Shown here: positions 1 through 6,443 of the stretch, one piece after another
How positions within the stretch are numbered: the stretch's first letter is position 1
Layout: the number at the start of each line of letters is the position of its first letter
Source of the DNA: Clostridiales bacterium
Lineage (GTDB): Bacteria; Bacillota; Clostridia; Peptostreptococcales; Anaerovoracaceae
DNA: 8,598 nucleotides
Reading direction: 5' to 3'
Assembly: GCA_012511395.1 (NCBI GenBank)
Contig: JAAZGD010000072.1
Location: 1-8,598 of the forward strand
Made by a program: the position numbers and the translations under genes
The notes under the pieces: generated by a model
What the model saw: the letters and a program-made list of their open reading frames with translations, nothing else
The model's database searches: none
What the model was told of the DNA's origin: nothing

Positions 1-722
1 ATAAATATCCCATAAAGGACAGCGAGGAATATATTACAGTTGCCACTTCAAGACCTGAAACCATGTTTGGAGATACAGCTGTCGCAGTTCACCCCAATGA
101 TGAAAGGTATAAGCATTTAATTGGAAAAACTGCCATACTTCCAATAGTGGGAAGGGAGATACCAATTATTTCTGACACTTATCCCGATCCTGAAAAGGGA
201 ACGGGAGCAGTTAAGATTACACCTGCCCACGACGCCAATGACTTCTTAGTAGGTGAAAGGCATAATCTTCCTGAAATAGTCTGCATAGACATGGACGCTG
301 TGATGAACGAAAATGCGGGAAAATATAAGGGGATGGACAGATTCCTTTGCAGAAAGGCATGGGCAAAGGAGCTTGAAGAACAAGGCTATCTGGTGAAAAC
401 AGAGGATGTAATAATACCTACAGGCGGCTGTTACAGATGCGACACTGTAGTGGAGCCCATGCTTTCCGAACAATGGTTTGTGGCTATGGAAGAATTGGCC
501 AAGCCTGCAATAGAGGCGGCATTAAAGGGGGAGCTGGTTCACGTACCTCAGAAATTTGAAAAGGTTTATTTAAACTGGCTTACGAATATCAGAGACTGGT
601 GTATTTCAAGACAGCTTTGGTGGGGTCACAGAATCCCTGCCTATTACTGTACTTCCTGTGAGCATATGATGGTGAGAGCAGAAAAACCGGAAAGGTGTGA
701 AAAGTGCGGAGGTGAAGTGGTT

Positions 723-725
723 TAG
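723..725 (+). other. In-frame TAG stop inside valS
   Basis: The reading frame reads C-G-G-E-V-V-stop-D-E-D-V-L-D-T-W-F-S-S. From memory of the family, the residue just before this D-E/P-D block is commonly glutamine, so a CAG to TAG change (C to T) is the simplest origin. The frame is unchanged across the stop, so it is a substitution and not an indel. Confidence 0.95.
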
Positions 726-2046
726 GATGAAGATGTGCTGGATACCTGGTTCTCTTCGGCTCTATGGCCTTTTTCTACTTTGGGTTGGCCTGAAAAAACT
801 CCTGATTATGAGTATTTCTTTCCTACAGATGTACTTGTTACAGGCTATGACATAATCTTTTTCTGGGTAGTAAGAATGGTTTTCTCAAGCCTTGAAGCCA
901 CAGGCATTCTGCCCTTTGACCACGTTTACGTTCACGGTCTTGTCCGTGATGCAGAAGGCAGAAAGATGAGCAAATCTTTGGGAAACGGGATTGACCCCCT
1001 TGAGATAATAGATGAGTATGGGGCAGACGCCTTAAGGTTTATGCTGACCACAGGTATTACTCCGGGAAATGATATGAGATTCCAAAAGGACAAGCTGGAA
1101 GCATCAAGAAACTTTGCCAATAAATTGTGGAATGCATCCAGGTTTGTAATTATGAATCTGAAAAATGAAGACGGGACCTTTAAGACTATGAAAGAGGGAG
1201 CCTTAAGAAACGAAGACAAATGGATTCTCCATAGAATTAATGAGGCTGCAAAAGATGTAACGAAGATGATGGACAAGTTTGATTTGGCCTTGGCAGGCCA
1301 AAGGGTGTATGAGCTTATTTGGAACGAGTTTTGTGACTGGTACATCGAGCTTGTTAAAGAAAGGCTTTATGGTGAGGATGAGAAGGATAAAGAGAATGTA
1401 AGGTTTATGCTGGTTGCCTGCTTGAAGGATCTGTTAAGACTTCTTCACCCCTTCATGCCCTTTATAACTGAAGAAATCTGGAGTTATTTACCTTTGAAAG
1501 AAAGCAAGGATAACTCTTATGGATTTCTAATATCCGATAGATGGCCCGAAAGCAGTAAGGAAATGGAGTATAAAGAAGCTGTAGAAGTTCTTGAAAGAGC
1601 TATGGAGATTATCAAGGCTGTGAGAAACATCAGAAGTGAAGTCAATGCTCCCATGAGTAAAAAGCTTACCTTAATCCTTGATGTAAAGAAAAATGATGAA
1701 GAGTTGGTTAAAGCAGGCCTTTCTTATATCAAAAGGCTTACAAATGCCGGAGATATTAAGATTAACAAAGAGATGAAGGAAGCCTTGGAAGATGTGATGA
1801 GCACTGTTGTAACAGACACCAATATATATATTCCAAAGGAGGATCTTATAGATTATAAGGAGGAGTACGAAAGACTTCTTAAAGAAAAAGAGAAGCTTGT
1901 ATCTGAAGTGGAAAGAGTTAACCTGAAGCTTTCCAACAAAGCTTTTCTTGAAAAAGCGCCTCCTCATCTTGTTTCGGAAGAGAAGGAAAAGGAAGCAAAA
2001 TACAAGAATATGCTGGACAAGCTTGTGGAAAGCATTACCCTTATTG

Positions 2047-2052
2047 AGAGGA
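2047..2052 (+). promoter_or_regulatory. Ribosome binding site of folC
   Basis: AGAGGA lies 7 nt before the folC ATG at 2060, inside the last codons of valS. It supports the ATG that overlaps the valS TAA (TAATG) and translational coupling of the two genes. Confidence 0.7.
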
Positions 2053-2059
2053 AGCTTTA

Positions 2060-3370
2060 ATGGAAAAAACTCCTCTGGAAAGAATCGGAGATTACAGCAG
2101 ATTTGGAAGCCGTCTTGGCCTTGCCCGTATGGAGAAGCTGATGAAGCTTCTTGGGAACCCCGAAAAATCTTTAAGAGTAATCCATGTGGCAGGTACCAAC
2201 GGCAAAGGCTCTGTCTGCAGATATATATATGAGGTGCTTATAGAAAACGGTTACAGCACAGGTCTTTATATCTCTCCATATCTTCAAAGCTTTAATGAGA
2301 GAATGGAGTCCAATAAGGAATACGTTACAGATGAAGAATTAAAGCGCTTGACGGATCAAGTCCTTGAGAAGGCGGAATTTCTCGTTGAAAGCGGCGAAGA
2401 GCCGCCTACAGAATTCGAAATCGTTACAGCCATGGCATTTTTGTGGTTTAAGGAAAAGAACAATGATTTCATCGTTTTGGAGGTAGGTCTTGGGGGATCA
2501 GGGGACTCTACCAATGTGATTGAAAAGCCTCTTATTACCGTTATAACCTCCATCTCTTACGACCATATGGACAGATTGGGTTCAAGGTTGGAAGATATAG
2601 CTTCAGAAAAAGCCGGAATCATTAAAAGCAATGTTCCTGTTGTAATAAATGTTACAGATGAAGGATCAAGAAAAGTGATTGCCAAAAAAGCATACAGGGA
2701 AAATGCACCTTTGTATGATGTAACGAAATTTAAATTTGACAATTCACACCACACCATAGACGGTCAAAGCTTCAATACTAAAATAGATGGAATAATATAT
2801 GAAGATGTTCAGCTGTCCATGCTGGGGCTTCACCAGATTAATAACGCAATGACATCTTTAACGGTGCTTAGTGTTCTCAGAAAAGAAAAGCTTATAAATA
2901 TTACAAAGGAAAAGCTTTACAAGGGAATGAAGGGGGCAGTACAGCCGGGAAGATTTGAGGTTATGGGCAAAGACCCTTATATAATTCTTGACGGCGCGCA
3001 TAACAGAGGAGGGGCTGAATCCCTGGAAGAAACCATGGAGGAGTTTTTCAAGGAGAAGGAGGCAGTCATGGTGGTAGGGATTTTGGTCGATAAAGAAGTT
3101 GATATTATGCTTGATCATTTTGAGAGAATAGCCGACTCATTTATTACTACAGAACCTCCTGTGGAAAGGGCTATGGACGCAGTTCTGCTTGAAAAGAAAA
3201 TCAGGGACAGAGGGAAAAAGGCGACAGCCATAAAGGATATGGAAAAGGCATATCATGAAGGGCTGAAAGAGGTTTTAGAGGAAGGTAAGGAGGTGCTTCT
3301 AATAGGCGGGTCCTTATATCTTGTAGGGAAGATACGGGAGATGATTGAAAATGGCAGTGACAAGAAATAA
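2060..3370 (+). CDS. folC: Folylpolyglutamate synthase / dihydrofolate synthase
   Basis: Mur-ligase-type ATP-dependent enzyme that adds glutamate to tetrahydrofolate (and, in bifunctional members, to dihydropteroate), keeping folates in the cytoplasm. The 436-residue length is usual for the family. Visible motifs: the P-loop GTNGKGSV at residues 45-52; ISPYLQSFNERM at 71-82 (usually ISPHL..FNERI); PPTEFEIVTAMAF at about 115-127; LEVGLGG at 140-146 followed by SGDSTNV; the DH pair at 168-169; SEKAGIIK at 182-189, whose first lysine corresponds to the carbamylated lysine of the family; QPGRFE at 295-300; and DGAHN at 311-315 at the start of the C-terminal domain. Position 147 is Ser (TCA) where most relatives have Arg (GGRxDxTN). 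The ATG overlaps the valS stop and the 3' end overlaps the lipid kinase gene. The frame is intact. Whether it also has dihydrofolate synthase activity cannot be told here. Confidence 0.95.
   Translation: MEKTPLERIGDYSRFGSRLGLARMEKLMKLLGNPEKSLRVIHVAGTNGKGSVCRYIYEVLIENGYSTGLYISPYLQSFNERMESNKEYVTDEELKRLTDQVLEKAEFLVESGEEPPTEFEIVTAMAFLWFKEKNNDFIVLEVGLGGSGDSTNVIEKPLITVITSISYDHMDRLGSRLEDIASEKAGIIKSNVPVVINVTDEGSRKVIAKKAYRENAPLYDVTKFKFDNSHHTIDGQSFNTKIDGIIYEDVQLSMLGLHQINNAMTSLTVLSVLRKEKLINITKEKLYKGMKGAVQPGRFEVMGKDPYIILDGAHNRGGAESLEETMEEFFKEKEAVMVVGILVDKEVDIMLDHFERIADSFITTEPPVERAMDAVLLEKKIRDRGKKATAIKDMEKAYHEGLKEVLEEGKEVLLIGGSLYLVGKIREMIENGSDKK
3336..3340 (+). promoter_or_regulatory. Ribosome binding site deciding the lipid kinase start
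   Basis: GGGAG lies 10 nt before the ATG at 3351 but only 4 nt before the in-frame TTG at 3345. The spacing and the codon both favour ATG 3351 over the longer TTG start. Confidence 0.6.
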
Positions 3371-4262
3371 AGTACTGTTTTTCTATAATCCAAATGCAGG
3401 AAACGGCCTCTTCAAAAGTAATTTAGACTACATAATTGAGAGATTTCAGCTGAAGGGCTTGTTTGTGGTGCCTGTAAGGATAGGAAGAACCAATATGCTG
3501 GATAAAGTTATGGCACAAATAGATGAGAAGGAATATAGACAGATTATTGCGGCAGGGGGAGACGGAACCTTAAACGCATGTATAAACTCAATGATTAAGC
3601 ACGATATACATCTGCCTTTGGGAATATTCCCCTCAGGAACATCAAATGATTTCGCCCATCATCTTGAGATACCAAGGGAGATAAAGGAGATGACCAGCAT
3701 CGCCCTGGGAAGCAGAAAGACTTGTTCCGATGTGGGAATGGTAAACGACAGGGCATTTATAAATGTGTCTGCCATGGGAAACCTTGTGGATGTAAGCCAG
3801 AGAACTGACCCCACATGGAAAAATACTCTTGGAGTGTTTGCATATTATATGAAAGGATTAAGCGAACTCTCAGTATTTAAACCCTTCCCTGTGTCTATAA
3901 AAAGTAAAGAGGTGGACTTTGAAGGAGACATATATTTTATGCTGGCCATGAACGGAGTGTCGGCAGGAGGTTTCAGAAATTTGTCTCCCGATGCAGAGAT
4001 TAATGACGGCAAACTGGCTGTTACAATATTTAAGAAAATGCCGCCTACAGAATTAGTGCCTCTTGTGATCAATTATCTTCAAGGAAATCATCAAAGGAAT
4101 AAAAATGTAATTCACTTCAAAACGGAAGAAATGTTTGTAGATTCCACTAAGGATATAGGAACAGATGTAGACGGAGAGACGGGAGAAAAACCGCCCCTTC
4201 ATTTCACCATATTGAAGAGCCGGCTTTTGATATATACATTGTTAAACGATATGAAAAATTAA
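3351..4262 (+). CDS. Diacylglycerol kinase-family lipid kinase (YegS/BmrU-like)
   Basis: Predicted ATP-dependent lipid kinase of the DAGK catalytic-domain family, most likely acting on diacylglycerol or a related lipid at the membrane face to give phosphatidic acid. The 303-residue length from ATG 3351 is typical. Visible motifs: NPNAGNG at residues 13-19; the nucleotide-binding GGDGTLNA at 69-76; PSGTSNDFA at 94-102; a SDVGMVNDRAFIN strand-loop at about 126-138; GVSAGGF at 202-208; DAEINDGKL at 214-222, the acidic catalytic region of the family; and a C-terminal DVDGE at 272-276. There is no signal peptide or obvious membrane segment. An in-frame TTG at 3345 would add two residues but is too close to the ribosome binding site. 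The gene starts inside the end of folC (20-nt overlap), so it is probably translationally coupled. Plausible context: plsX, two genes downstream, also feeds phosphatidic acid synthesis. Exact substrate unknown. Confidence 0.9.
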   Translation: MAVTRNKVLFFYNPNAGNGLFKSNLDYIIERFQLKGLFVVPVRIGRTNMLDKVMAQIDEKEYRQIIAAGGDGTLNACINSMIKHDIHLPLGIFPSGTSNDFAHHLEIPREIKEMTSIALGSRKTCSDVGMVNDRAFINVSAMGNLVDVSQRTDPTWKNTLGVFAYYMKGLSELSVFKPFPVSIKSKEVDFEGDIYFMLAMNGVSAGGFRNLSPDAEINDGKLAVTIFKKMPPTELVPLVINYLQGNHQRNKNVIHFKTEEMFVDSTKDIGTDVDGETGEKPPLHFTILKSRLLIYTLLNDMKN

Positions 4263-4270
4263 AGGGGATT

Positions 4271-4277
4271 AGGTGAT
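4271..4277 (+). promoter_or_regulatory. Ribosome binding site of the GNAT gene
   Basis: AGGTGAT matches the 3' part of the consensus AGGAGGTGAT and sits immediately before AAA-ATG at 4281, in the 18-nt gap after the lipid kinase stop. No promoter or terminator fits in this gap. Confidence 0.7.
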
Positions 4278-4280
4278 AAA

Positions 4281-4739
4281 ATGGAAAAAGAAGTAATTGA
4301 AGGTTATATCTTAAAAGATACTACAGATTATGAGAAGTTTATCCCCTTCTTTATAGAAAACGATTTGGAATTCTCAAAGGATGAACCTGTAGATACAGAT
4401 CTTGTAAAAGGCTTCCAGCTTGTAATAAAAACAGATAATGCTCTTGTGGGAGCAGTATTTCTGGCGAAAAGACAAGGGGAGTACATAATAGACGGAATTG
4501 CCGTAGATAAAAATTTCAGAAATATTAAAGCGGGAAAGGTCCTTCTTGAGGAGGCTATAGAAGAAGCTAAAAAAGGAGGGGCGAAACATATTTATCTTGT
4601 GGCAAGAGCACCGGGATTTTTTAGAAAAGCAGGATTTGTAAATACCAATTCAGAAGAGGCTCCTTTCTTTTTCGAATGTCTTACATGTCCGCAGTATCAG
4701 GTAAGCTGTTTTCCTGAAGTAATGAAGCTGGAGGTTTAA
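4281..4739 (+). CDS. GNAT-family N-acetyltransferase with C-terminal cysteine cluster
   Basis: Small (152-residue) predicted acetyl-CoA-dependent N-acetyltransferase. The GNAT fold is suggested by LVGAVFLAK (residues 55-63), then IDGIAVDKNFRNIKAGKVLLEEA (70-92), the beta4-loop-alpha3 acetyl-CoA pyrophosphate region, then HIYLVA and the PGFFRKAGF helix-strand (111-119), the common 'FYxKxGF' element. The loop is degenerate: R80 and G85 are present, but N81 and K83 stand where the glycines of RGxGxG/A are usual. After the core come C133, C136 and C143 (CLTC, then SCFPEVMK), a tail that could bind a metal or be redox-active; that is inference. I recall similar cysteine tails in GNAT proteins of anaerobic Firmicutes, some annotated like the acetyltransferase domain of N-acetylglutamate synthase. 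The substrate is unknown, and nothing in the neighbourhood points to arginine synthesis. The frame is intact, with plsX starting 5 nt after the stop. Confidence 0.83.
   Translation: MEKEVIEGYILKDTTDYEKFIPFFIENDLEFSKDEPVDTDLVKGFQLVIKTDNALVGAVFLAKRQGEYIIDGIAVDKNFRNIKAGKVLLEEAIEEAKKGGAKHIYLVARAPGFFRKAGFVNTNSEEAPFFFECLTCPQYQVSCFPEVMKLEV
4730..4734 (+). promoter_or_regulatory. Ribosome binding site of plsX
   Basis: GGAGG lies in the last codons of the GNAT gene, 10 nt before the plsX ATG at 4745. A second purine run (AAGGAAA) directly abuts the ATG, but its spacing is too short. Confidence 0.65.
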
Positions 4740-5539
4740 GGAAAATGAAAATTTTACTGGATGGCATGGGAGGAGACCATGGCACAGAAGCTATGGTTAA
4801 AGGTGCCATAGACGTAATAAAGCTGATAGACCATGAAATAATTATTTTAGGTAATGAAGAGCTGATCTTAAAGGAGATGAGCAAGTACAGCGGCGATTTT
4901 TCGAGAATCTCTGTAGTTCATACTACTGAAGTTATTGAAAACCATGAGCCGCCTGCAAAGACTGTGAGGATGAAAACAGACTCCTCTCTTGTAAGGGGTA
5001 TGGAGATGCTAAAGGCCAAAGAAGGGGATCTCTTTATTTCTGCAGGATCCACAGGGGCCTTAATGGCAGCAGGCCTTTTTATACTTCATAGAATAACAGG
5101 AATTGACAGACCGGCCATAGCTTCCATATACCCTATTTTAGGCAGAAGCTTTTCCCTGTTGGTGGATGCAGGGGCAAATGCAGAATGCAGGGCAACCAAT
5201 CTTTTGGAGTTTGCCACCATGGGCTCTATTTACAGTGAACATGTTATGGGAGTTTCAAATCCCAAGGTTGGCCTTGTAAACATAGGTACAGAAGAGGTTA
5301 AAGGCACGGCAGTAATTAAGGAAACCTACAGACTGTTAAAGGAGAGCAGCCTTAACTTCATAGGAAATGTGGAGGCAAGGGAGGTTCCAATAGGAGTCTG
5401 CGATGTAATAGTTGCAGATGGGTTTGTGGGGAATGTAATTTTAAAGCTGACAGAAGGTCTTGCCATGAATATTTTCTCCATGATTAAAGCAAAAATAACT
5501 GCCGGAAGCGTTGCTAAAATGGGTGCATTGCTTTTAAAG

Positions 5540-5542
5540 TGA
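5540..5542 (+). other. In-frame TGA stop inside plsX
   Basis: The frame reads G-A-L-L-L-K-stop-A-F-K-S-L-K-E-E-L-D-Y. In relatives this position varies (proline, glycine or a basic residue). A one-base change from CGA or AGA (Arg) or GGA (Gly) would give TGA. It is not a conserved cysteine or tryptophan position, so selenocysteine or a TGA=Trp code is not favoured. Confidence 0.95.
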
Positions 5543-5734
5543 GCTTTTAAATCCTTGAAGGAAGAGCTGGACTACTCTGAATATGGAGGGGCTCCTCTCC
5601 TTGGCATAAGAGGGCCTGTAATTAAAATGCACGGCTCATCAGACAGCAATGCCGTAAGAAACTCTATTTTACGGGCAGTACCCTTCATGGAAGGCGATGT
5701 AGTTTCTCTCATAGAAAAAGCTATAGAGGAACAG

Positions 5735-5744
5735 AAGGAAAGGG
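5735..5744 (+). promoter_or_regulatory. Ribosome binding site of rnc (GTG start)
   Basis: The purine run AAGGAAAGGG ends 6 nt before GTG 5751. The nearby ATG at 5755 is in another frame, so the GTG is the only start that gives the conserved N-terminus (LFKVLGYTF...LTHSS). Confidence 0.65.
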
Positions 5745-5750
5745 TTATCA

Positions 5751-6443
5751 GTGAATGAACTTTTTAAGGTTTTAGGTTATACCTTTAAAGATTTGGATAC
5801 TTTAAAAAAAGCTTTGACTCACAGCTCTGCTGTTAATAAAACCATGAATAGAGCGGACCATACCAACCAAAGGTTGGAGTTTTTGGGAGATGCTCTTCTT
5901 GAAGCCGTAATAAGTAAAGAGCTGTACTTCAGGTTTCCAAAGCTTGAAGAAGGAGCATTGTCCAGAATGAGAGCTGCCATAGTGAGGGAAGAGACTTTGG
6001 CGGAGGTTTCCCGAAAATTATCGCTTGACAAGTATTTGATCCTAGGAAAAGGAGAAGAGCTTTCTCGGGGCAGGGATAAAGACTCCATCCTTTCAGATTG
6101 TTTGGAGGCTCTTATTGGAGCAGTATATGTAGACAGCGATTTTACGGAAGTGGAAGCGTTCATAATAAATCATTTTGAGGAAACTATTACAGATAACAGC
6201 ATCAACCTCAAAATCTTTGATTATAAAACCATGATTCAAGAGCTTCTTCAGAAGGAGGGGGAAAGGAATTTTTATTATTCCGTCGTTAAAGAAGAGGGGA
6301 AGGATCACTTGAAGATTTTCCATGTAGTGCTTCTTCTTGAAGATAAGGTCCTGGGAGAAGGTAAAGGAAGCAGTAAAAAGGATGCTGAGCAGAAGGCAGC
6401 TATGGATGCTTTGGAAAAGAGAGGGAAAAGTATTGTATTTTAA
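5751..6443 (+). CDS. rnc: Ribonuclease III
   Basis: Double-strand-specific, Mg-dependent endoribonuclease that processes rRNA precursors and structured mRNAs; it acts as a dimer in the cytoplasm. 230 residues, normal length. The N-terminal RNase III domain contains LTHSS (22-26), the signature RLEFLGDALLE (41-51), LEEGALSRMRAAIV (66-78), LGKGEELSRGR (98-108) and SDCLEALIGAVYVD (115-128). Catalytic acids visible are E43, D47, E67, D116 and E119. Residue 40 is Gln (CAA, 5868-5870) where the E. coli HNERLEFLGD signature has Glu. The C-terminal double-stranded-RNA-binding domain runs from about DYKTMIQELLQKEG (157-170) to GEGKGSSKKDAEQKAAMDALE (202-222). The GTG start overlaps plsX by 8 nt, and smc begins inside the last codons, fitting the common rnc-smc order of Firmicutes. 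The frame is intact. Confidence 0.97.
   Translation: MNELFKVLGYTFKDLDTLKKALTHSSAVNKTMNRADHTNQRLEFLGDALLEAVISKELYFRFPKLEEGALSRMRAAIVREETLAEVSRKLSLDKYLILGKGEELSRGRDKDSILSDCLEALIGAVYVDSDFTEVEAFIINHFEETITDNSINLKIFDYKTMIQELLQKEGERNFYYSVVKEEGKDHLKIFHVVLLLEDKVLGEGKGSSKKDAEQKAAMDALEKRGKSIVF
6421..6425 (+). promoter_or_regulatory. Ribosome binding site deciding the smc TTG start
   Basis: GAGGG lies 7 nt before TTG 6433. This TTG puts YFKRIELQGFKSF at the N-terminus, matching the usual M-Y/F-L-K-R-x-E-L-x-G-F-K-S-F start of bacterial SMC. Starts further upstream would add residues from within rnc that have no SMC similarity. Confidence 0.7.

Larger units (their letters stand above)
3..2060 (+). pseudogene. 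valS: Valyl-tRNA synthetase, 5'-partial, interrupted by one in-frame TAG
   Basis: Class I aminoacyl-tRNA synthetase that charges tRNA-Val with valine in the cytoplasm. The frame is open from the window edge (codons from base 3), so roughly the first 200 residues, including the HIGH motif, lie upstream. Visible parts in order: the editing (CP1) domain with TSRPETMFGDTAVAVHP and the GTGAVKITPAHD motif; the NIRDWCISRQLWWGHRIPA block; a CxxC...CxxC pair near 652-711; LDTWFSSALWPFSTLGWP; the KMSKS catalytic loop at 963-977; the anticodon-binding domain (from about ASRNFANKLWNASRF); and the C-terminal coiled-coil arm ending in IERKL. A TAG at 723-725 splits the frame between the CxxC block and LDTWFSS, and the same frame continues on both sides with typical ValRS sequence. 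As written it would give two non-functional fragments. I label it broken only because of that codon; a sequence error in an intact gene is the likelier reading. The TAA stop overlaps the folC start by 1 nt. Confidence 0.96.
4745..5758 (+). pseudogene. plsX: Acyl-ACP:phosphate acyltransferase PlsX, interrupted by one in-frame TGA
   Basis: PlsX converts acyl-ACP and phosphate into acyl-phosphate, the acyl donor for PlsY in making lysophosphatidic acid, and works as a peripheral enzyme at the membrane. Visible motifs: the start MKILLDGMGGD (family DxMGGD); VRMKTDSSLVRGMEML; SAGSTGALMAAG; the DRPAIASIYP block; DAGANAEC; LVNIGTEEVKG; DVIVADGFVGNVILK; and, past the stop, DYSEYGGAPLLGIRGP and HGSSDSNAV. 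The N- and C-terminal conserved blocks are in the same frame, separated only by TGA at codon 266. Reading through gives about 337 residues, the usual family length. The fragment before the stop lacks the conserved C-terminal YGGAPLLG and HGSSD segments and should be inactive. The gene is marked broken only because of this codon; an error in an intact essential gene is likelier. The true TGA stop overlaps the rnc GTG by 8 nt. Confidence 0.96.

Noticed and set aside
723..725. Pyrrolysine at the valS TAG
   Set aside because: The family typically has Gln here, no pyl genes are in the window, and other stop types interrupt neighbouring genes.
735..2060. Restart of translation after the valS stop (GTG 735 with AGGA upstream) as a real split synthetase
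   Set aside because: The break falls within the catalytic region, the AGGA partly overlaps the stop by chance, and no split ValRS of this kind is known to me.
2401..4054. Exact 15-nt repeat (gccgcctacagaatt) in folC at 2401-2415 and in the lipid kinase gene at 4040-4054
   Set aside because: Both copies encode a Pro-Pro-Thr-Glu stretch in conserved coding sequence, and there is no further similarity around them; chance or codon preference is enough.
4263..4280. Promoter or terminator in the only sizeable gap (18 nt) between genes
   Set aside because: The gap holds just the ribosome binding site of the GNAT gene; there is no hairpin with a T-run and no room for -35/-10 boxes outside coding sequence.
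5540..5542. Selenocysteine at the plsX TGA
   Set aside because: The position is not a cysteine in relatives, and no convincing SECIS-like stem-loop follows; the downstream bases simply encode conserved PlsX sequence.
5760..5790. Imperfect hairpin (AAGGT...ACCTT, about 9 pairs, 10-nt loop) just inside rnc, which could suggest RNase III autoregulation
   Set aside because: The stem is short, AT-rich, has a mismatch and lies in conserved coding sequence; known RNase III target stems are longer.
6337..6432. Extended N-terminus for smc starting inside rnc
   Set aside because: The extra 32 residues come from the alternate frame of the rnc double-stranded-RNA-binding domain and have no SMC similarity; TTG 6433 has a well-placed ribosome binding site and gives the canonical N-terminus.
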